From Glebionis coronaria (Eukaryota; Streptophyta; Magnoliopsida; Asterales; Asteraceae): a stretch of 64,000 bases of DNA. Both the position numbers and the translations under genes were made by a program. Under the pieces are notes generated by a model. The model was not told the DNA's origin, made no database searches, and saw only the letters and a program-made list of their open reading frames with translations. The DNA is taken from contig CM046882.1 of the NCBI GenBank assembly GCA_025667525.1, forward strand, positions 502,456,792 to 502,520,791, written 5' to 3'. Of this stretch, positions 21,826 to 34,700 are shown piece by piece (position 1 is the first letter of the stretch; each line of letters starts with the position of its first letter).

Positions 21826-24651
21826 AGTGACAATCTAACATTTTCAGGTAGTGAATTATTTTCTCGTATAATATTTTGAAACTTATTTTTGTGTTGGTTG
21901 ATGAACTCACAATTTACGGATTTAAATTTGGGCTTACGTGCATAATTTAGCGTCCTTTACGACTAAACCGGAAACCTTAGGATTACGTATTTACGTTTTT
22001 GAACTCCGTTTTTGATGAAACAATTTTTATTAGATTCGTTTTGTGCCGTTGATTCATAATTTATAAAAACGTTTTTCGTAAAACGACCCGAGGGCACGCA
22101 AATCGAGGAAACTAGAATCGAGGAATACCCGTAAATTAGCGGGATGGGACAAACAAGTTTATCCCACTCCACTATCTAAAGGGACGGCCAAACTAGGACA
22201 CCACATCAAAGATGTGGCATCCTTACACTAACTTAAGTTACACATGTAACTTAAGCTTCATTTTGAAGCTACTTCATCCCATTAACCGCAAAACCACTAA
22301 CCATTTCCATTTACTTCCATTTCTAACATGCAAAACAACTAAAACTCTTCCACTCTCTCTACCATTGCCGTCCCACACAACCACCATACACCACCATTTG
22401 ATCTTTTCTAGCCACAAGATACATGTTATCTAGCTATATTATGGAGAAACCTTGAAGTCTTGATTGATTGGTGGCCATTTTAACAACAAAGGAGGTGATT
22501 TGCTTGTGTCCTAGGGCTAATTTCTCAACGAACTTTCTTGGTGATTGATGATCTTGGAGATATATTTGGTGTTCATCAAGTTGTTGTCTTCCAAAAACAA
22601 GATATAATCTTGGTTGGTAAAGAAGATCATCCTTTCCATTTCTCTTGTTATTTTTGTAAAGATCAAATGTATTTTCTTTCTTGTTGTACATGTATATGAT
22701 GAATATATGATGATAAAAATGTTGTGTGGGGATCAAGTGTTGATAAATATGCTTAAAAAGATGAATAAACATAAGAAACAAGGCTAAAATCATGCTTAAA
22801 TTGTTGGCTGTATAAAAACAGTAAGTAACCAAGACTTAAACTGATAAAATTGCATGGTGGAATCCATTTACAGTAAGTATAAGATGTCATACACATGTGA
22901 GAGTTGGCCATGCAATGGAATCATTAAAATGAGTGAGATATGATCAAAACAAGATGAGTGTGCTAATCTGAATAGTCTGTTTTATAGGGACTGTTAAGGA
23001 TAGTTAGACATGGAATGAGCAGTAGCTATAACTAACTTAATTGTAGCACATAATATGAAGTTCATGCCATCCAAAAATGAGCTTCTAAATCATTGTAGAA
23101 CTCTAGATATGATAAAAATAGTGAAGATGAAACTAAAAATCAGATTTTGAAGAATTAATGTTTAATACTATTATATAAGCACTCAAATAATATAGTATAA
23201 AATGTGAAATTAAAACCCACTAACTTATGAATTTCATTTATATAAATATGTATAAGGTTAAATAAATGGACACTTAATAAAAATGGTAGTTGAATAAGAT
23301 TTATAAGTTATAAAAACTATAAACATGATTTTTACGACTTTTTCGGCTATTACCATAAAATTAACGTTTTTCGCCAATTAAAACTTAGACGATCAAACCC
23401 GTCTAATGTAAAGTTTTTAAAAGTCATATACTGATATATAAGTATCTAATACAAGTAAAAACCGATAAAACCCGAACTATAGGACATACGGACATTAACG
23501 AGCTAAGTTAACATATTGGGCTAATAATTTAACTAAATAAGTTAAACACTTATAAAAAGTACTTATTGGGCTTAACCCATTTGGGCCAACATGTAAAGTG
23601 TAAATACTGATAATACAAGTATAAAATGGACTAATACAAGTTAAAGAACTTATAATAAGCTTATTGGACTTAAAACATGTAAATAGGTAAAACTAGTAAA
23701 CTAGTAAAAAGTTACCAATACATAAACACTAAAATGAGTAAATAAGAATATATAAACCCACTTGATCATCATTATATGTACAAAATCATCATATGTATAT
23801 TTGTTATTTTGATAAAGTCATTGGACAAAAGTCTAAGACCGATTATTATTTATATAGGTTTCCGTGACCGAAGCACGCCCGTAGCTGATAATCCGCCTTT
23901 CATTATCAACGTGAGTTCATAGCCTCACACTCTTTTAAATGTTTTATAAAATGATTTGTAACCCCGCGAGGGAGATAACATGCTAGATTTTGATAAAAAT
24001 AGAACACAAGTAGTCCCGATGGTATGCTTAATGATATGGACCCGAATGATGTGATGACCCAATAAAAGAGATAAAAAGGATTATTAGTAGTTAGGTTATG
24101 TCACTCAAAGTCCCATTAGCATGAATTGTGAACTACCGGGATTTGGTAGACGCTTATGCATATGATAGTACTATTTGGGGACGATCACCCCAGTTCGCGC
24201 CTTGACGGTTGATCCCCGTCGTACCACATTGATTGGTAAGCGAATTTATGTATGAGAAGATTTACATAGCGTGATTTTTGTGACGACACGCTAACTTAGA
24301 TGGGCAAATTGTTTGTCGGGTTCGCGACCCGTTGTTTTGATAGTAAGGTAACAATGTCATGCGGCTAATAATAATCCTAAAATGTATTTCAATACAATAC
24401 GATAACGATATGAATAACGATAATAATATTACCTATAATGGTAATATTGAGGCTACGGTCTCATGGACGGTTTAAGATGTATGCTTGATTTATATATTGC
24501 CTGACTAGCAATACGAGGACTTACTTCTGATATTATACTTGTGTTCTGATTTCAACGATTGTTTTATATAATGGTTTTATTAAACTCTATGAATTCACTC
24601 GGCATTCGCTGATATGATTTTTGCATGTTTTTATCTCAGGTGCTTGTAGGT

Positions 24652-24932
24652 TGTAGAAATGCTAAATCGGATCCGGTGGTCTAACATGGTAGAAATAGGT
24701 GGTGGTAGCCATTGTTGGTTTAGAGAGAGAGAAGAGAGGTTGAATGTGAAGATGAAATGTATTGAAAATAAAAAAATGACAAGCAACACCCCTCCTTGAA
24801 AGCTAAGGAGGGGTATATATAGTCACACACACAACCTAAACTTTACAACGAACCTAGTCTAGTCTAAATGTGTGTGACTGTGATAACTAATGGGAATTCT
24901 TAAATGTCGTCACATAAAGTGAGTTTCCAACA
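24652..24932 (-). repeat. 3' LTR of non-coding element copy A
   Basis: This 281-bp LTR differs from its partner (28436-28716) at six positions by eye, about 2 percent. On plus it starts TGTAGAAATG and ends TTTCCAACA. Confidence 0.92.
24788..24821 (-). promoter_or_regulatory. LTR TATA box with adjoining perfect hairpin
   Basis: On the minus strand TATATATA (24821-24814) abuts a perfect 10-bp stem ACCCCTCCTT / AAGGAGGGGT with a seven-base loop (24814-24788). The partner LTR has it at 28572-28598. Confidence 0.75.
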
Positions 24933-25782
24933 ATCTTCCCCCATGGGACGACGTGTAGAATTCCTTACAATATTCTTCCTAACAAGTACAAAATGATTAA
25001 GAACAAGAGCTTTCTTGAAGCATCCAATGCTGATGAATTCTTCTAAGGCCTTCGTCTTCAAAACGACTCATCTTTAAGGTAACTTGTAGAAGAAATACTG
25101 TAACGACACGAGCTAAGTAACCCATACACTTCTGGTCAAAGAGAAGCTTCTGAATTAGCTTCCCCCTAATTCATGCCACATAAACTTGATGTAGAAGCTT
25201 TTAAATAGCTTCCCCCTAAATCGACAATCCTCATAAGCAACTTCAAAGCTTTCTATAAAGCTTAGAATGATTAAGCGCACAACGGAATCTAACAAGCAAA
25301 TCCCATCATATAACATGATAATGTTGCTAAGAGGGATTGAAGGTAAGGGGTACACCAAGTGGATCAACAACTTCTCTTCTCACGCTTGAATAATTCTTCT
25401 GAATTTTTCTTCCCCCTGAGAGTTCAAGTTATGCATACCAGAAAGAATCAAGACACTTCTTCCCCCACATAGTTGAAGAAAGTAAATCAATCCCAATTAT
25501 GAAGCTCAAATACTGAAGTGGACACTTTATCCCATTCATGAAGTTGACATCGTAACACCAGAGTCAATTAAGTCCCGGAAATGCACATGTCTTCTTCCGG
25601 AGATGCACCAGAGTCAATTAAGTCCCGGGAATGCATATAGGATAATGATGATGAATAATTGCAACAATCAAACAATTAAACCTCGAATCAGTAGTGTACC
25701 GTTTGGAGATTGATAACGCCACGAGTTAAAACACTGATTTTCTCTGCGGCTATGACAAATGTCATCCCGGAATATCTTCAAA

Positions 25783-25977
25783 TCAAAAGAAGGTATGAAG
25801 TTCATCACGTGTACTCGTTGTGCGTTCAATGTGTCTTATTCTTCCCCATTGATGGTTTCGAAACTCGGAACCATCAATAAATTGTACGCACATGTACCTG
25901 AAATCTCGTGAGAATAATAAATAAGCTGAATTATATATTTTGTGAGAATCAACTGTTGATCGAAAATCTCTTCTCAT
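25783..25977 (-). other. 64-codon open frame in the non-coding element (probably not a gene)
   Basis: The frame starts MRRDFRSTVDSHKIYNSAYL and is matched by a 64-codon frame in copy B (58644-58838). Comparing the two by eye gives eight base changes, of which seven alter the residue and one is silent. That is no sign of protein-level selection. It is recorded because it is the only shared ORF. Confidence 0.3.
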
Positions 25978-27394
25978 AAACTCTCCATGGCCACCTGTAC
26001 CATCCCACGTGAAAGCAATTTGAAGTGACCACTGAAAGAATGAACCAGATACATCAAACGTGAAACTGAATAAGAATCCTTCGATCTTGTGACTTAAGCT
26101 TGCACTATTGTTGAATGAAGAACGGTGAAGAAATCTCTAAGTACTCAATGCATCACTGAAGAAGTCTATAAGCACAACACCTCTTGAAATTATCCACGTC
26201 GACTAAGCGCGTGTCACTGAGTACAACAATGTAACCCCTTTAAGTGATAGTTATCCGAGTCATCAACCATCCACCCCGAACCCGGAAACCAGATAACCAA
26301 GTCTTCATTCTAGGATTAAGCACGAGCAAGTTATCTATTAAAAGATAAAATAAATACACGCCTTCGAAAAATCCGTCTTCAACGTCACGTAATTAATACC
26401 CGATCAAACAAAATCTGTAGCCACTAAAAATCGCCCATTTTTTTGGTCTCGTCAAAATAAATTCTCGTCACATTTGTCACGTCTTTTTGTCACGACACGA
26501 TGTCACATTTAAATCCCGTCAATATCCACAAAATTTTATTCAAAATACTTAATTTTGAAATGAAAATTTGTTTATATTATGTTGTGAAATATGCGGCCCA
26601 ATATTTTTTCACAAGAATAAAAGTTGGTTCAGCAGCCCATGTCATGATGAAATACACACGAGTCCTGGCCCAATTTAGATGCAAAGAAACCCGGTCCATA
26701 TAAATGGTTTATAAACCTCCACAACTCCTAATTTCACTCACATAAAACTTAACCCTAAAACTAATCTCTTACATAGAACAATCCGCCCCTCAAACACGCT
26801 CCTACCAAACTCCTAATCTCTCCATCAAGTGCAGCCACAACTCCTCCTAATCTTATCTAATCAGTAAAATCATTCTCATAATCAAACCCACAACAAGCAG
26901 CTCCAATCATCTTCTAATCTCCATATCAAACCAAATCCCTTCTCATCCCAATCACAAGAGAATCTGATCATATCAATTATGATATGTATAATCGATTTCA
27001 ATATAATCGATTCATTTGGAACAATTATCAACTCACCACATAAAACTGAAGAACGTGAGTAATATCAGCTTCAAGATCCATTAAAAGGGTCTCGGGTAGG
27101 TGTTAATATATTTGATTGCATGTGATTGTTTGTGACGAATCGAAGTAAAAGGACATAACTTTCTAGTTGATGCTCCTGACTTTGATTTGAATAGTAATGA
27201 AAGGTTTTTGCCTTAACATAAATGATCAATGATGACTCGATTTAAACATAAAATCTCTATTGATTTTTCTTAACTTGAACGAAGCTGAGATCATAATTTT
27301 TGTTTGAGTCTTGTTCTGATTTAGATGGGTTAGGTGACGATGGGACTAAGTTTAGATTTGGTGTTGAGGAGTGAAAAGGTGGGTTTGTTAGATT

Positions 27395-27485
27395 AAACTC
27401 AGTGATTTAACTGAGTCAATGTTGAGTCGACTCAGTGAGTTAACTGAGTCAACTCGGTAATTACCGAGTTGACTCGGTTGCGAGG
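27395..27485. repeat. Palindrome cluster in leader of copy A
   Basis: There is a perfect 30-bp palindrome at 27446-27475 (half-site GAGTCAACTCGGTAA). It is preceded by two overlapping imperfect inverted repeats built from ctcagt / actgag. An equivalent cluster lies in copy B at 57031-57080. Confidence 0.85.
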
Positions 27486-27539
27486 GATTCAGTCAAGTGT
27501 TAAGTCTAAACAGCATAGTCATGGTCATTAAACTGTATC

Positions 27540-27945
27540 GTCGTCAAAATTTTTTAACCCATCGGAGTCAAAAATTATAACCCATCGCAGTCAAAGTCAA
27601 CAAGTCCATCGCAGTCTAAGAAAAATGGAGTCCATCGCAGTCTAGACCATGGACCCATTACGATGGAACCCATCGCAATGAGAGTCCATCACAGTCAAAA
27701 CCTTGACCCATCGCAGTCAAAACAGGGAGAGTCCATCGAAACATGATGTCTCATTACGATGGAACCCATTACGATGGTACCCATCGCAATGGTACCATCG
27801 CACTCAACCATCACAACAATGTTATGTCCATCGCAATGATGACCCATCGTATCAAGATGACCCATTGCGATGGTTCCATCGCAATGGAGCCATCGTAATG
27901 GTACCATCGAAGTCAACCCATCGCACTCAATGCGATGTATCAAGA
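27540..27945 (-). repeat. Leader minisatellite of copy A: cattgcgatggg / ccatcgcaatgg repeats
   Basis: About 20 degenerate copies of ccatcgca(a/g)t(g) occur in both orientations, including the self-complementary series ggtaccatcgcaatgg. Copy B has the same motif at 56676-56942. Confidence 0.85.
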
Positions 27946-28435
27946 AGCAGAGTCTTATCCAAAATCTGTACTTGATCCAGAAAATCCGAGAATATGAATC
28001 TGACAATATTTCTGGGTAACTTCATCATCCTAAACAACAAAATAAGCCCAGAAAACAAATTGATACCAGATATGAAAAATTTAGACCAGAAACAGTGATT
28101 ATACCAACTTTTGACCACTTTTGACAAAAGGACAACTTTTTGTTTCACTAGGTTTGACTTTTGACTTGAGAGAATGTTAAGACCATGGCAGTGAGAGGAA
28201 ATGACGTGACTAGCTATGAACCCAAAACTGATAAAGTATCAATTTAGATAAAGAACTTTGTGACAAAGTTAGTGCAATGTTTCCATAGAAACTGAAAGCA
28301 TTAACACCAACGTGACAAAAAAAAACTAGACATACGGACCAAAAAGATTATATAACGAGACACACAAAAAAATTAGACCACCAAATCGAATATATGAACA
28401 CGATCCAAGGATGGAACCGAGGCTCTGATGCCAAA

Positions 28436-28716
28436 TGTAGAAATGCTAAATTGGATCCGGTGGTCTAACATGGTGGAAATAGGTGGTGGTAGCCATTGTT
28501 GGTTTAGAGAGAGAGATGAGAGGTTGAATGTGAAGGTGAAATGTATTGAAAATAAAAAAATGACAAGCAACACCCCTCCTTGAAAGCTAAGGAGGGGTAT
28601 ATATAGTCACACACACAACCTAAACTTTACAACGAACCTAGTCTAGTCTAAATGTGTGTGACTATGATAACTAATGGGAATTCTTAAATGTCGTCTCATA
28701 AAGTGAGTTTCCAACA
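28436..28716 (-). repeat. 5' LTR of non-coding element copy A
   Basis: 281 bp, next to the PBS at 28433-28421. The TATA/hairpin is at 28572-28605. Confidence 0.92.
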
Positions 28717-28974
28717 TAGGTAATCCGGATGGAGATCCACTCTGATGGCCCACATAATAATAAAAATGTTCATTCGATCTATGTTTTGTAAACTTAATGA
28801 CCTGTATAATTTGGGACCTGTTGTACACTTTAAAACTTTTTATCTAATGAATGTATGTTGAACCTTGTACAACCATTTTTATGTGTTGTCTATGATTGGA
28901 GTTATTGTGCTATCCCGTAACACTCTAAAAGACCCTTCCGCTGTACCGATACGAAAATTGAGAGTGTTACAGTT

Positions 28975-28986
28975 TGGTACCAGAGC
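28975..28986 (+). other. tRNA-iMet-like primer-binding site of the Gypsy element
   Basis: TGGTACCAGAGC starts three bases past the LTR end (28971). It has one mismatch to the plant initiator-Met PBS. Confidence 0.85.
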
Positions 28987-29249
28987 TCTCGTTATAGAGA
29001 ACAAAAGATTTTAAAAACCAAGGTTTTGAACAAAACTTTTCAAAATCTTTTAACTATGAACATTTGATAAAATATTTGAAAAATCTTTTGACTATAACGG
29101 TGCCAAAGATCTCCGACGTTACCAACAAGCCCTATTGAGAAGATATATATTTTGATATATATAACTTAATTTATATATATGTATATATCATGGTTTCAAT
29201 ATGTAATTGTTTAATAAGTATGTTATCCTAATACGAGATATATATATAA

Positions 29250-30259
29250 ATGCAGATTGTCATGGATGACCCTAATATTCCTGTAGAGAACCATGCTATT
29301 CCCGAACCTAATGTAGATGATGATCCTTATTTAGACTTAGTAGATTATGATATGGATGATGAGGAGGAACCATTTGAGGATCCCGAGCCCAAGATAGGAC
29401 TTGGAGATCAGATTTCCCCTCAGGTTGATATGGTAGAGAATGAGATTGATAATGTTGATATTGAGAATGATGATGAGATTGGATTAGATAATTTAGATGA
29501 TGAGATTGACGACGAGGATGTCGAGGAGGATATAGGTATAGACGATGAGGTTGATGATGATGAGGAAGACGAGCTTATTTACCCTTATGATGTTCCAGAG
29601 GGCGAGCCCTTACCCCACCAGTTTATTTGTCTGATTATGAGGTTGAGCTACCTAGAGATGAAATGTCTGAATCGTCTGAATCTGATTCTGAATCAGAGGA
29701 GGATGAGGATGATAATGCACCTGGCGGTACTGATGGTATTGCTACTCGTAGACGTGTGATAGGAGAGTCGTCTAGTGTTCGAGAGGCTACTCATATGGAT
29801 GGTCTTGCACCATGGGCCTTGAGAAGTGACTTAGATGCTTTCCGTGTTAAGAGTAGTATGACAGAGATTGGATTAGGTGTTGTTCAGACTCATGTTGCTT
29901 ATTTGGAGTCGAAGACTAAGGTTGGTGAGAAAGAGCGGGAATTGCTTAGTTTGGATTTGACTGATGTAGAGCGTGGTTTGAATGAGGCTTTTAGGAGGTT
30001 ATCTGTGTTAGAAAGTGGTGAGTTTGCTGCTATGAAGAAAAAGGTGAATTCTATGGAGATTCAGTTGAATGTAGCTCGTACGATGCATGAGAAAGCTGAG
30101 AAGGAGTTGAATATATCTGTGGGTTGGAATAGTAGATTTTATGCTGACATGGTTGAAAGAGGAGTGATCCGTAAGCGCCCAGCTGAAGATGTTTCTAGTG
30201 ATCGTCCGACAAAGATACAGAAGACGATGGATGATGGACCATCTGGCGGTTCTCAGTAG
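29250..30259 (+). pseudogene. Extra acidic, coiled-coil ORF upstream of gag in the Gypsy element
   Basis: The ATG at 29250 starts a very acidic protein (runs of D/E over ~110 residues). A frame change near 29610 leads into PPVYLSDYEVELPRDEMSESSESDS. A Glu-rich segment and then a helical region (GVVQTHVAYLESKTKVGEKE..., LNEAFRRLSVLESGEFAAMKKK) follow. It ends with a basic patch (RKRPAEDVSSDRPTKIQK). Together this makes about 335 residues. No retroelement enzyme motif is present. It is separated from gag by ~290 bp of stop-rich sequence (30260-30551). It could be a detached N-terminal Gag region; function unknown. Confidence 0.6.
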
Positions 30260-30551
30260 ACCAGTCTGTATTTAAGTAGTGACCTTTGTATCTTTTGTAC
30301 CTTTTGTAACTTTGACTGAGCCGACTTGTTAATAGTAGACCTGGCACACATTTTGAGTATGTATAGTACTAGAACTTTGATATGGGATGTAATTAAGACA
30401 ATGCTTTTGTTTCAAATCGAATGAAATATGTATCTTGTCTTGAATTCCATATTGTGCCTTATTTGTATCTTGATTATGAATTCAATCCCTATTATATGAA
30501 TCCCTTGTTGGGTGAATGCTTAATACTTTGAAATTGTGAAATTATAGAACA

Positions 30552-31710
30552 ATGCCGCCCAAGAAAGCTGTGACTGAGGATGATGTACGTAGGATTATTA
30601 CGGAGCAAGTTACCGCATCTATGACTGAATTTATGGCAAATGCTAGAAATGAAGCTGGCGGTAGTGGAGTTGGCGGTAGTGGAGCTGGCGGTAGTGAAGC
30701 TGGCGGTAGTGGAATTGGTGGTACTAATGTGAATGTGAATGCTAATAATGTGAATGCTAATGCTGGAGGAAATATAGGAGGACTTGGAACTAATGCACCT
30801 GAAGTTGGTGGCTGTACTTATGTGACGTTCATGAAGTGTGAACCTCTACCTTTTAATGGAACTGAAGGTGCTGTAGGATTAAGCCAGTGGATTGAGAAGA
30901 TTAAGTCAGTGTTTCGGATTAGTAAGTGTAAGGAGGAAGATAAGGTGACTTTTGCTATGGCTACTCTTAAAGGTCGTGCATTGACTTGGTGGAACGGGAG
31001 AATTGATTTCATGGGTATTGATGTTGCTAATGCTACTCCTTGGGCTGAAATTAAGAAGTGGATGACTTTGGAATTCTGTCCCCGTAGTGTGATCATTAGG
31101 TTAGAACAAGAGTTGATTCATTTGAGAATGAAAGGTGTGGACATTGATAGTTACACAAACGGATTCCATGAGTTGGCCTTGCTATGTCCTCGATTGGTGG
31201 AACCCGAAGAGATCCGAATTGAACAATATATTAAAGGGTTGACCAAGAATATCCGGGGGGACGTGACATCATCAAAACCACTGACCATTGATGATGCTGT
31301 TCGAATGGCTTACCAACTCATTGGACAGATAATTCAGGATAGGGAAGATGAAGCCCGTATTGGTGAGAAAAGAAAGGGTGATGGTGATCGTGTAGATAGG
31401 GGTGATAATAGGAAGAATTTCAATCGCCGTTAGAACCAGAGAAAGGGGAATGCAAATGCTCTTACCAACAACACATCGCGCAACGATGATGGATGTCCTA
31501 AGTGTGGCAACAAGAGGCATGCTGGCGACTGCTGGAAGTGCCGAAATTGCGGAAGCTTGGACACAAGGTTGAAAGGTGTAAAAAGGGAACCATTTGCTTC
31601 AACTGTAATGAAGAAGGTCATAGGAAATCGGAATGCCCCAAGTTGAAAGCGATTGTACCTGGAAGAAACCCCAGGGTGGTGTTTATCAACTTGGAACAAT
31701 TGAGGTGAAG
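30552..31710 (+). pseudogene. Gypsy Gag (capsid and zinc knuckles)
   Basis: The ATG at 30552 starts MPPKKAVTEDDVRRIITEQV. A Gly-rich tandem (VGGSGAGGSEAGGSG) and the retrotransposon Gag domain (LSQWIEKIKSVFRISKC, ATLKGRALTWWNG, YTNGFHELALLCPRLV) follow. A stop at 31431-31433 interrupts just before the nucleocapsid. After it come CPKCGNKRHAGDC, then (one frameshift near 31550) CX2CX4HX4C knuckles around RNCG...HKVERC and [14 protein letters not shown]. Three Cys/His clusters in a row is more than the usual one or two. The product would bind RNA and form particles if intact. Confidence 0.88.
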
Positions 31711-34700
31711 AAAGAGGATCCAAATGTCGTTACCGGTATGTTTTTACTCAACAATCATTATGCTGTTGCTTTATTTGATTCGGATGCTGATAGGAGCTTT
31801 GTATCCACTAAATTTAGTGCCCTTATTGACATTGAACCTGTTGAGATAAATACCAGTTACGAGGTGGAATTGGCTGATGGTAAATTAGTGAAAACTAATA
31901 AGCTATTAGAAGGATGCTCTCTAAATATCCTAAACTATTCATTTCCGATTGATTTGATGTTGATAGAGTTAGGTAGTTTTGATATTATTATTGGTATGGA
32001 TTGGTTTTCGTTGAATAATGCTACTATTTTATGTGGAGAAAAGAAGGTTAAGATTCCTATTAGGAATAGGACGTTAGTAATTGATGGTAACCGAGGTGAA
32101 TCCCGTTTGAAAATCGTTTCATGTATTAAAGTCCAAAAGTACATCAGGAACGGTTGTGAGTTATTCTTAGCTCAAGTGACCGGGAATGAGTCTAAGGAGA
32201 AACGATTGGAAGATGTACCTATTATTTGTGAATTTACTGAGGTATTTCCTAAAGATTTACCCGGACTTCCACCGATAAGGCAAGTAGAGTTTCGAATCGA
32301 TTTAATTCCTGGTGCTGCACCAGTGGCACGTGCGCCATACCGATTAGCCCCTTCTGAATTAATGGAGTTATCTGAGCAACTTAAGGATTTGTCTGATAAA
32401 GGTTTTATTCGACCGAGCTCGTCGCCTTGGGGAGCTCCAGTCTTGTTCGTTAAGAAGAAGGATGGATCTTTCCGTATGTGCATTGATTATAGGGAACTGA
32501 ATAAGTTGACGATTAAAAATCGATATCCTTTACCAAGGATTGATGATTTGTTTGATCAACTACAAGGATCTAGTGTGTATTCTAAGATAGATTTGCGGTC
32601 CGAATATCACCAACTTCGCGTCCGTGAAGAAGATATTCCTATAACTGCATTTAGAACTCGTTATGGACACTATGAATTTCAAGTAATGCCATTTGGGTTA
32701 ACTAACGCACCGGCGGTTTTCATGGATTTAATGAATCGAGTGTGCAAGCCCTACTTGGAAAAATTTGTGATTGTGTTTATTGACGATATTCTAATCTATT
32801 CTAAGAATGAAGATGAACATAGAGAACATTTAAGGATTATTCTGAATTTGTTAAAGGATGAAAGGTTGTATGCTAAGTTTTCGAAATGTGATTTTTGGTT
32901 AGATTCTGTGCAATTTCTTGGTCATGTGATTAACAAAGATGGAATTCATGTTGATCCTACAAAGGTTGAAGACATTAAGAATTGGTCTGCACCGACAACG
33001 CCAACGGATGTGCGACAGTTCTTAGGATTGGCTGGCTATTATAGGCGATTCATTAAAGAATTTTCTTTAATAGCTAAACCCTTAACTAAGCTTACCCAGA
33101 AGAATAAACCTTTCGTTTGGGGAAGTGATGAAGATGGAGCATTTCAGACATTGAAGCAAAAATTATGTAGTGCGCCAATTCTATCATTACCCGACGTGAG
33201 TGAAGATTTTGTAGTATATTGTGATGCATCTCTTAGAGGTTATGGAGTTGTTTTGATGTAACGAGAAAAAGTGATAGCTTATGCTTCTAGGCAATTAAGG
33301 AAGAATGAGGAGAATTATACCACTAATGATCTTGAGTTAGGAGCTGTAGTCTTTGCTCTTAGGTTGTGGAGACATTATCTGTATGGCACCAAGTGTACGG
33401 TATTCACCGATCACAAAAGCCTACAGTATATTCTCGATCAGAAGGAATTGAACATGAGGCAACGAAGATGGATAGAGTTGTTAAGTGATTATGATTGTGA
33501 TATAAAATATCACCCAGGAAAAGCCAATGTTGTTGCCGATGCATTAAGTAGGAAAGATAGAGAGCCTATCAGGGTACGTTCTCTAGTCTTGACCGTGCAC
33601 AATAATTTGCCTGAGCAAATTAGAATTGCGCAAATAGAAGCTTGTAAGAAAGAAAGTTTTGTTAATGAAGGTTCCGAGGAGAAGGAGATCCTTTAGAGGT
33701 TAGAGCTGATGGAGTGAAATGCTTAAGAGGTCGTATGTGGATACCTAAGTTTGGAGGCTTAAGAGACTTGATTATGTTAGAATCCTATAAATCTAAGTAT
33801 TCCATTCATCCGGGATCTGATAAGATGTACCATGATTTGAAGAAGTTGTACTGGTGGCCGAATATGAAAGCTGATATTGCTATGTATGTTCTTCAATGCT
33901 TGACTTGTGCTAGAGTCAAAGCTGAACATCAAAAGCCATCACGACTACTTCAACAACCAAAGATTCCTGAATGGAAGTGGGAGCGAATTACAATGGACTT
34001 TATCACCAAGCTTCCTAGAACATCATCTGGAAACAACTCGATTTGGGTTATTGTCGACAGACTGACCAAATCAGCACACTTCATTCCGGTTAAAGAGTAG
34101 TTCTCACTGGAGAAGCTGACTCGTATATACCTTGATAATGTTGTATGCAAGCATGGAGTGCCTGTATCGATCATTTCAGTTCGAGATCCTAGATTCACAT
34201 CAAATTTTTGGAAATCTCTCCAAAGATCTTTGGGAACGAATCTCGACATGAGCACTGCTTATCACCCTCAGACTGATGGGCAGAGTGAAAGGACGATACA
34301 AACACTAGAAGATATGTTGAGAGCTTGTGTGTTAGATTTTGGTAAGAATTGGGATAAACATTTGTCGTTAGCAGAGTTTTCGTATAACAATAGTTACCAT
34401 TCTAGTATTAAGGCTGCACCGTTTGAAGCTTTATATGGTAGGAAGTGTAGATCTCCTGTATGTTGGAGTGAAGTTGGGGATACCCTGCTCACGGGACCGG
34501 AATTGATCCGGGAGACTACGGAGATGATAGTTCAGATTAAGAATAGGTTGTTGACTGCCCGTAGTAGACAGAAAAGTTACGCGGATGTGCGGCGGAAGCC
34601 GATGGAGTTTAAAGTGGGTGACCGAGTAATGTTGAAAGTATCGTCATGGAAAGGCGTTATAAGATTTGGAAATCGAGGAAAATTAAATCCCCGCTATATT

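Larger units (their letters stand above)
24652..28716 (-). mobile_element. Non-coding LTR element, copy A (minus strand)
   Basis: This 4065-bp element is flanked by TSD taggt (24647-24651, 28717-28721) and inserted in a Gypsy LTR. It has two 281-bp LTRs, a PBS at 28433-28421 (TGGCATCAGAGCC, one mismatch to iMet) and a purine tract next to the other LTR (tcttcccccatggg on plus at 24934). It has no recognisable retroelement protein. The leader has cgatgg repeats and long palindromes. Many gggggaag tracts (ttcccccxt on plus, e.g. near 25162, 25210, 25411, 25460) mark the 3' half. It is a relative of copy B at 55963-59809. Confidence 0.9.
21826..28971 (+). repeat. 5' LTR of the Tekay-like Gypsy element, split by a nested element
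   Basis: It begins (a)GTGACAATCTAACA and ends GTGTTACA. The LTR is 3076 bp after removing 24652-28716 and one taggt. A short minus-strand ORF of 69 codons is present in both LTRs only because the LTRs are duplicates. No LTR-internal gene is supported. Confidence 0.92.

Noticed and set aside
21963..22172. 69-codon minus-strand ORF, repeated almost identically at 35237-35446
   Set aside because: The two copies lie at the same place in the two LTRs of one Gypsy element, so conservation simply reflects LTR duplication.
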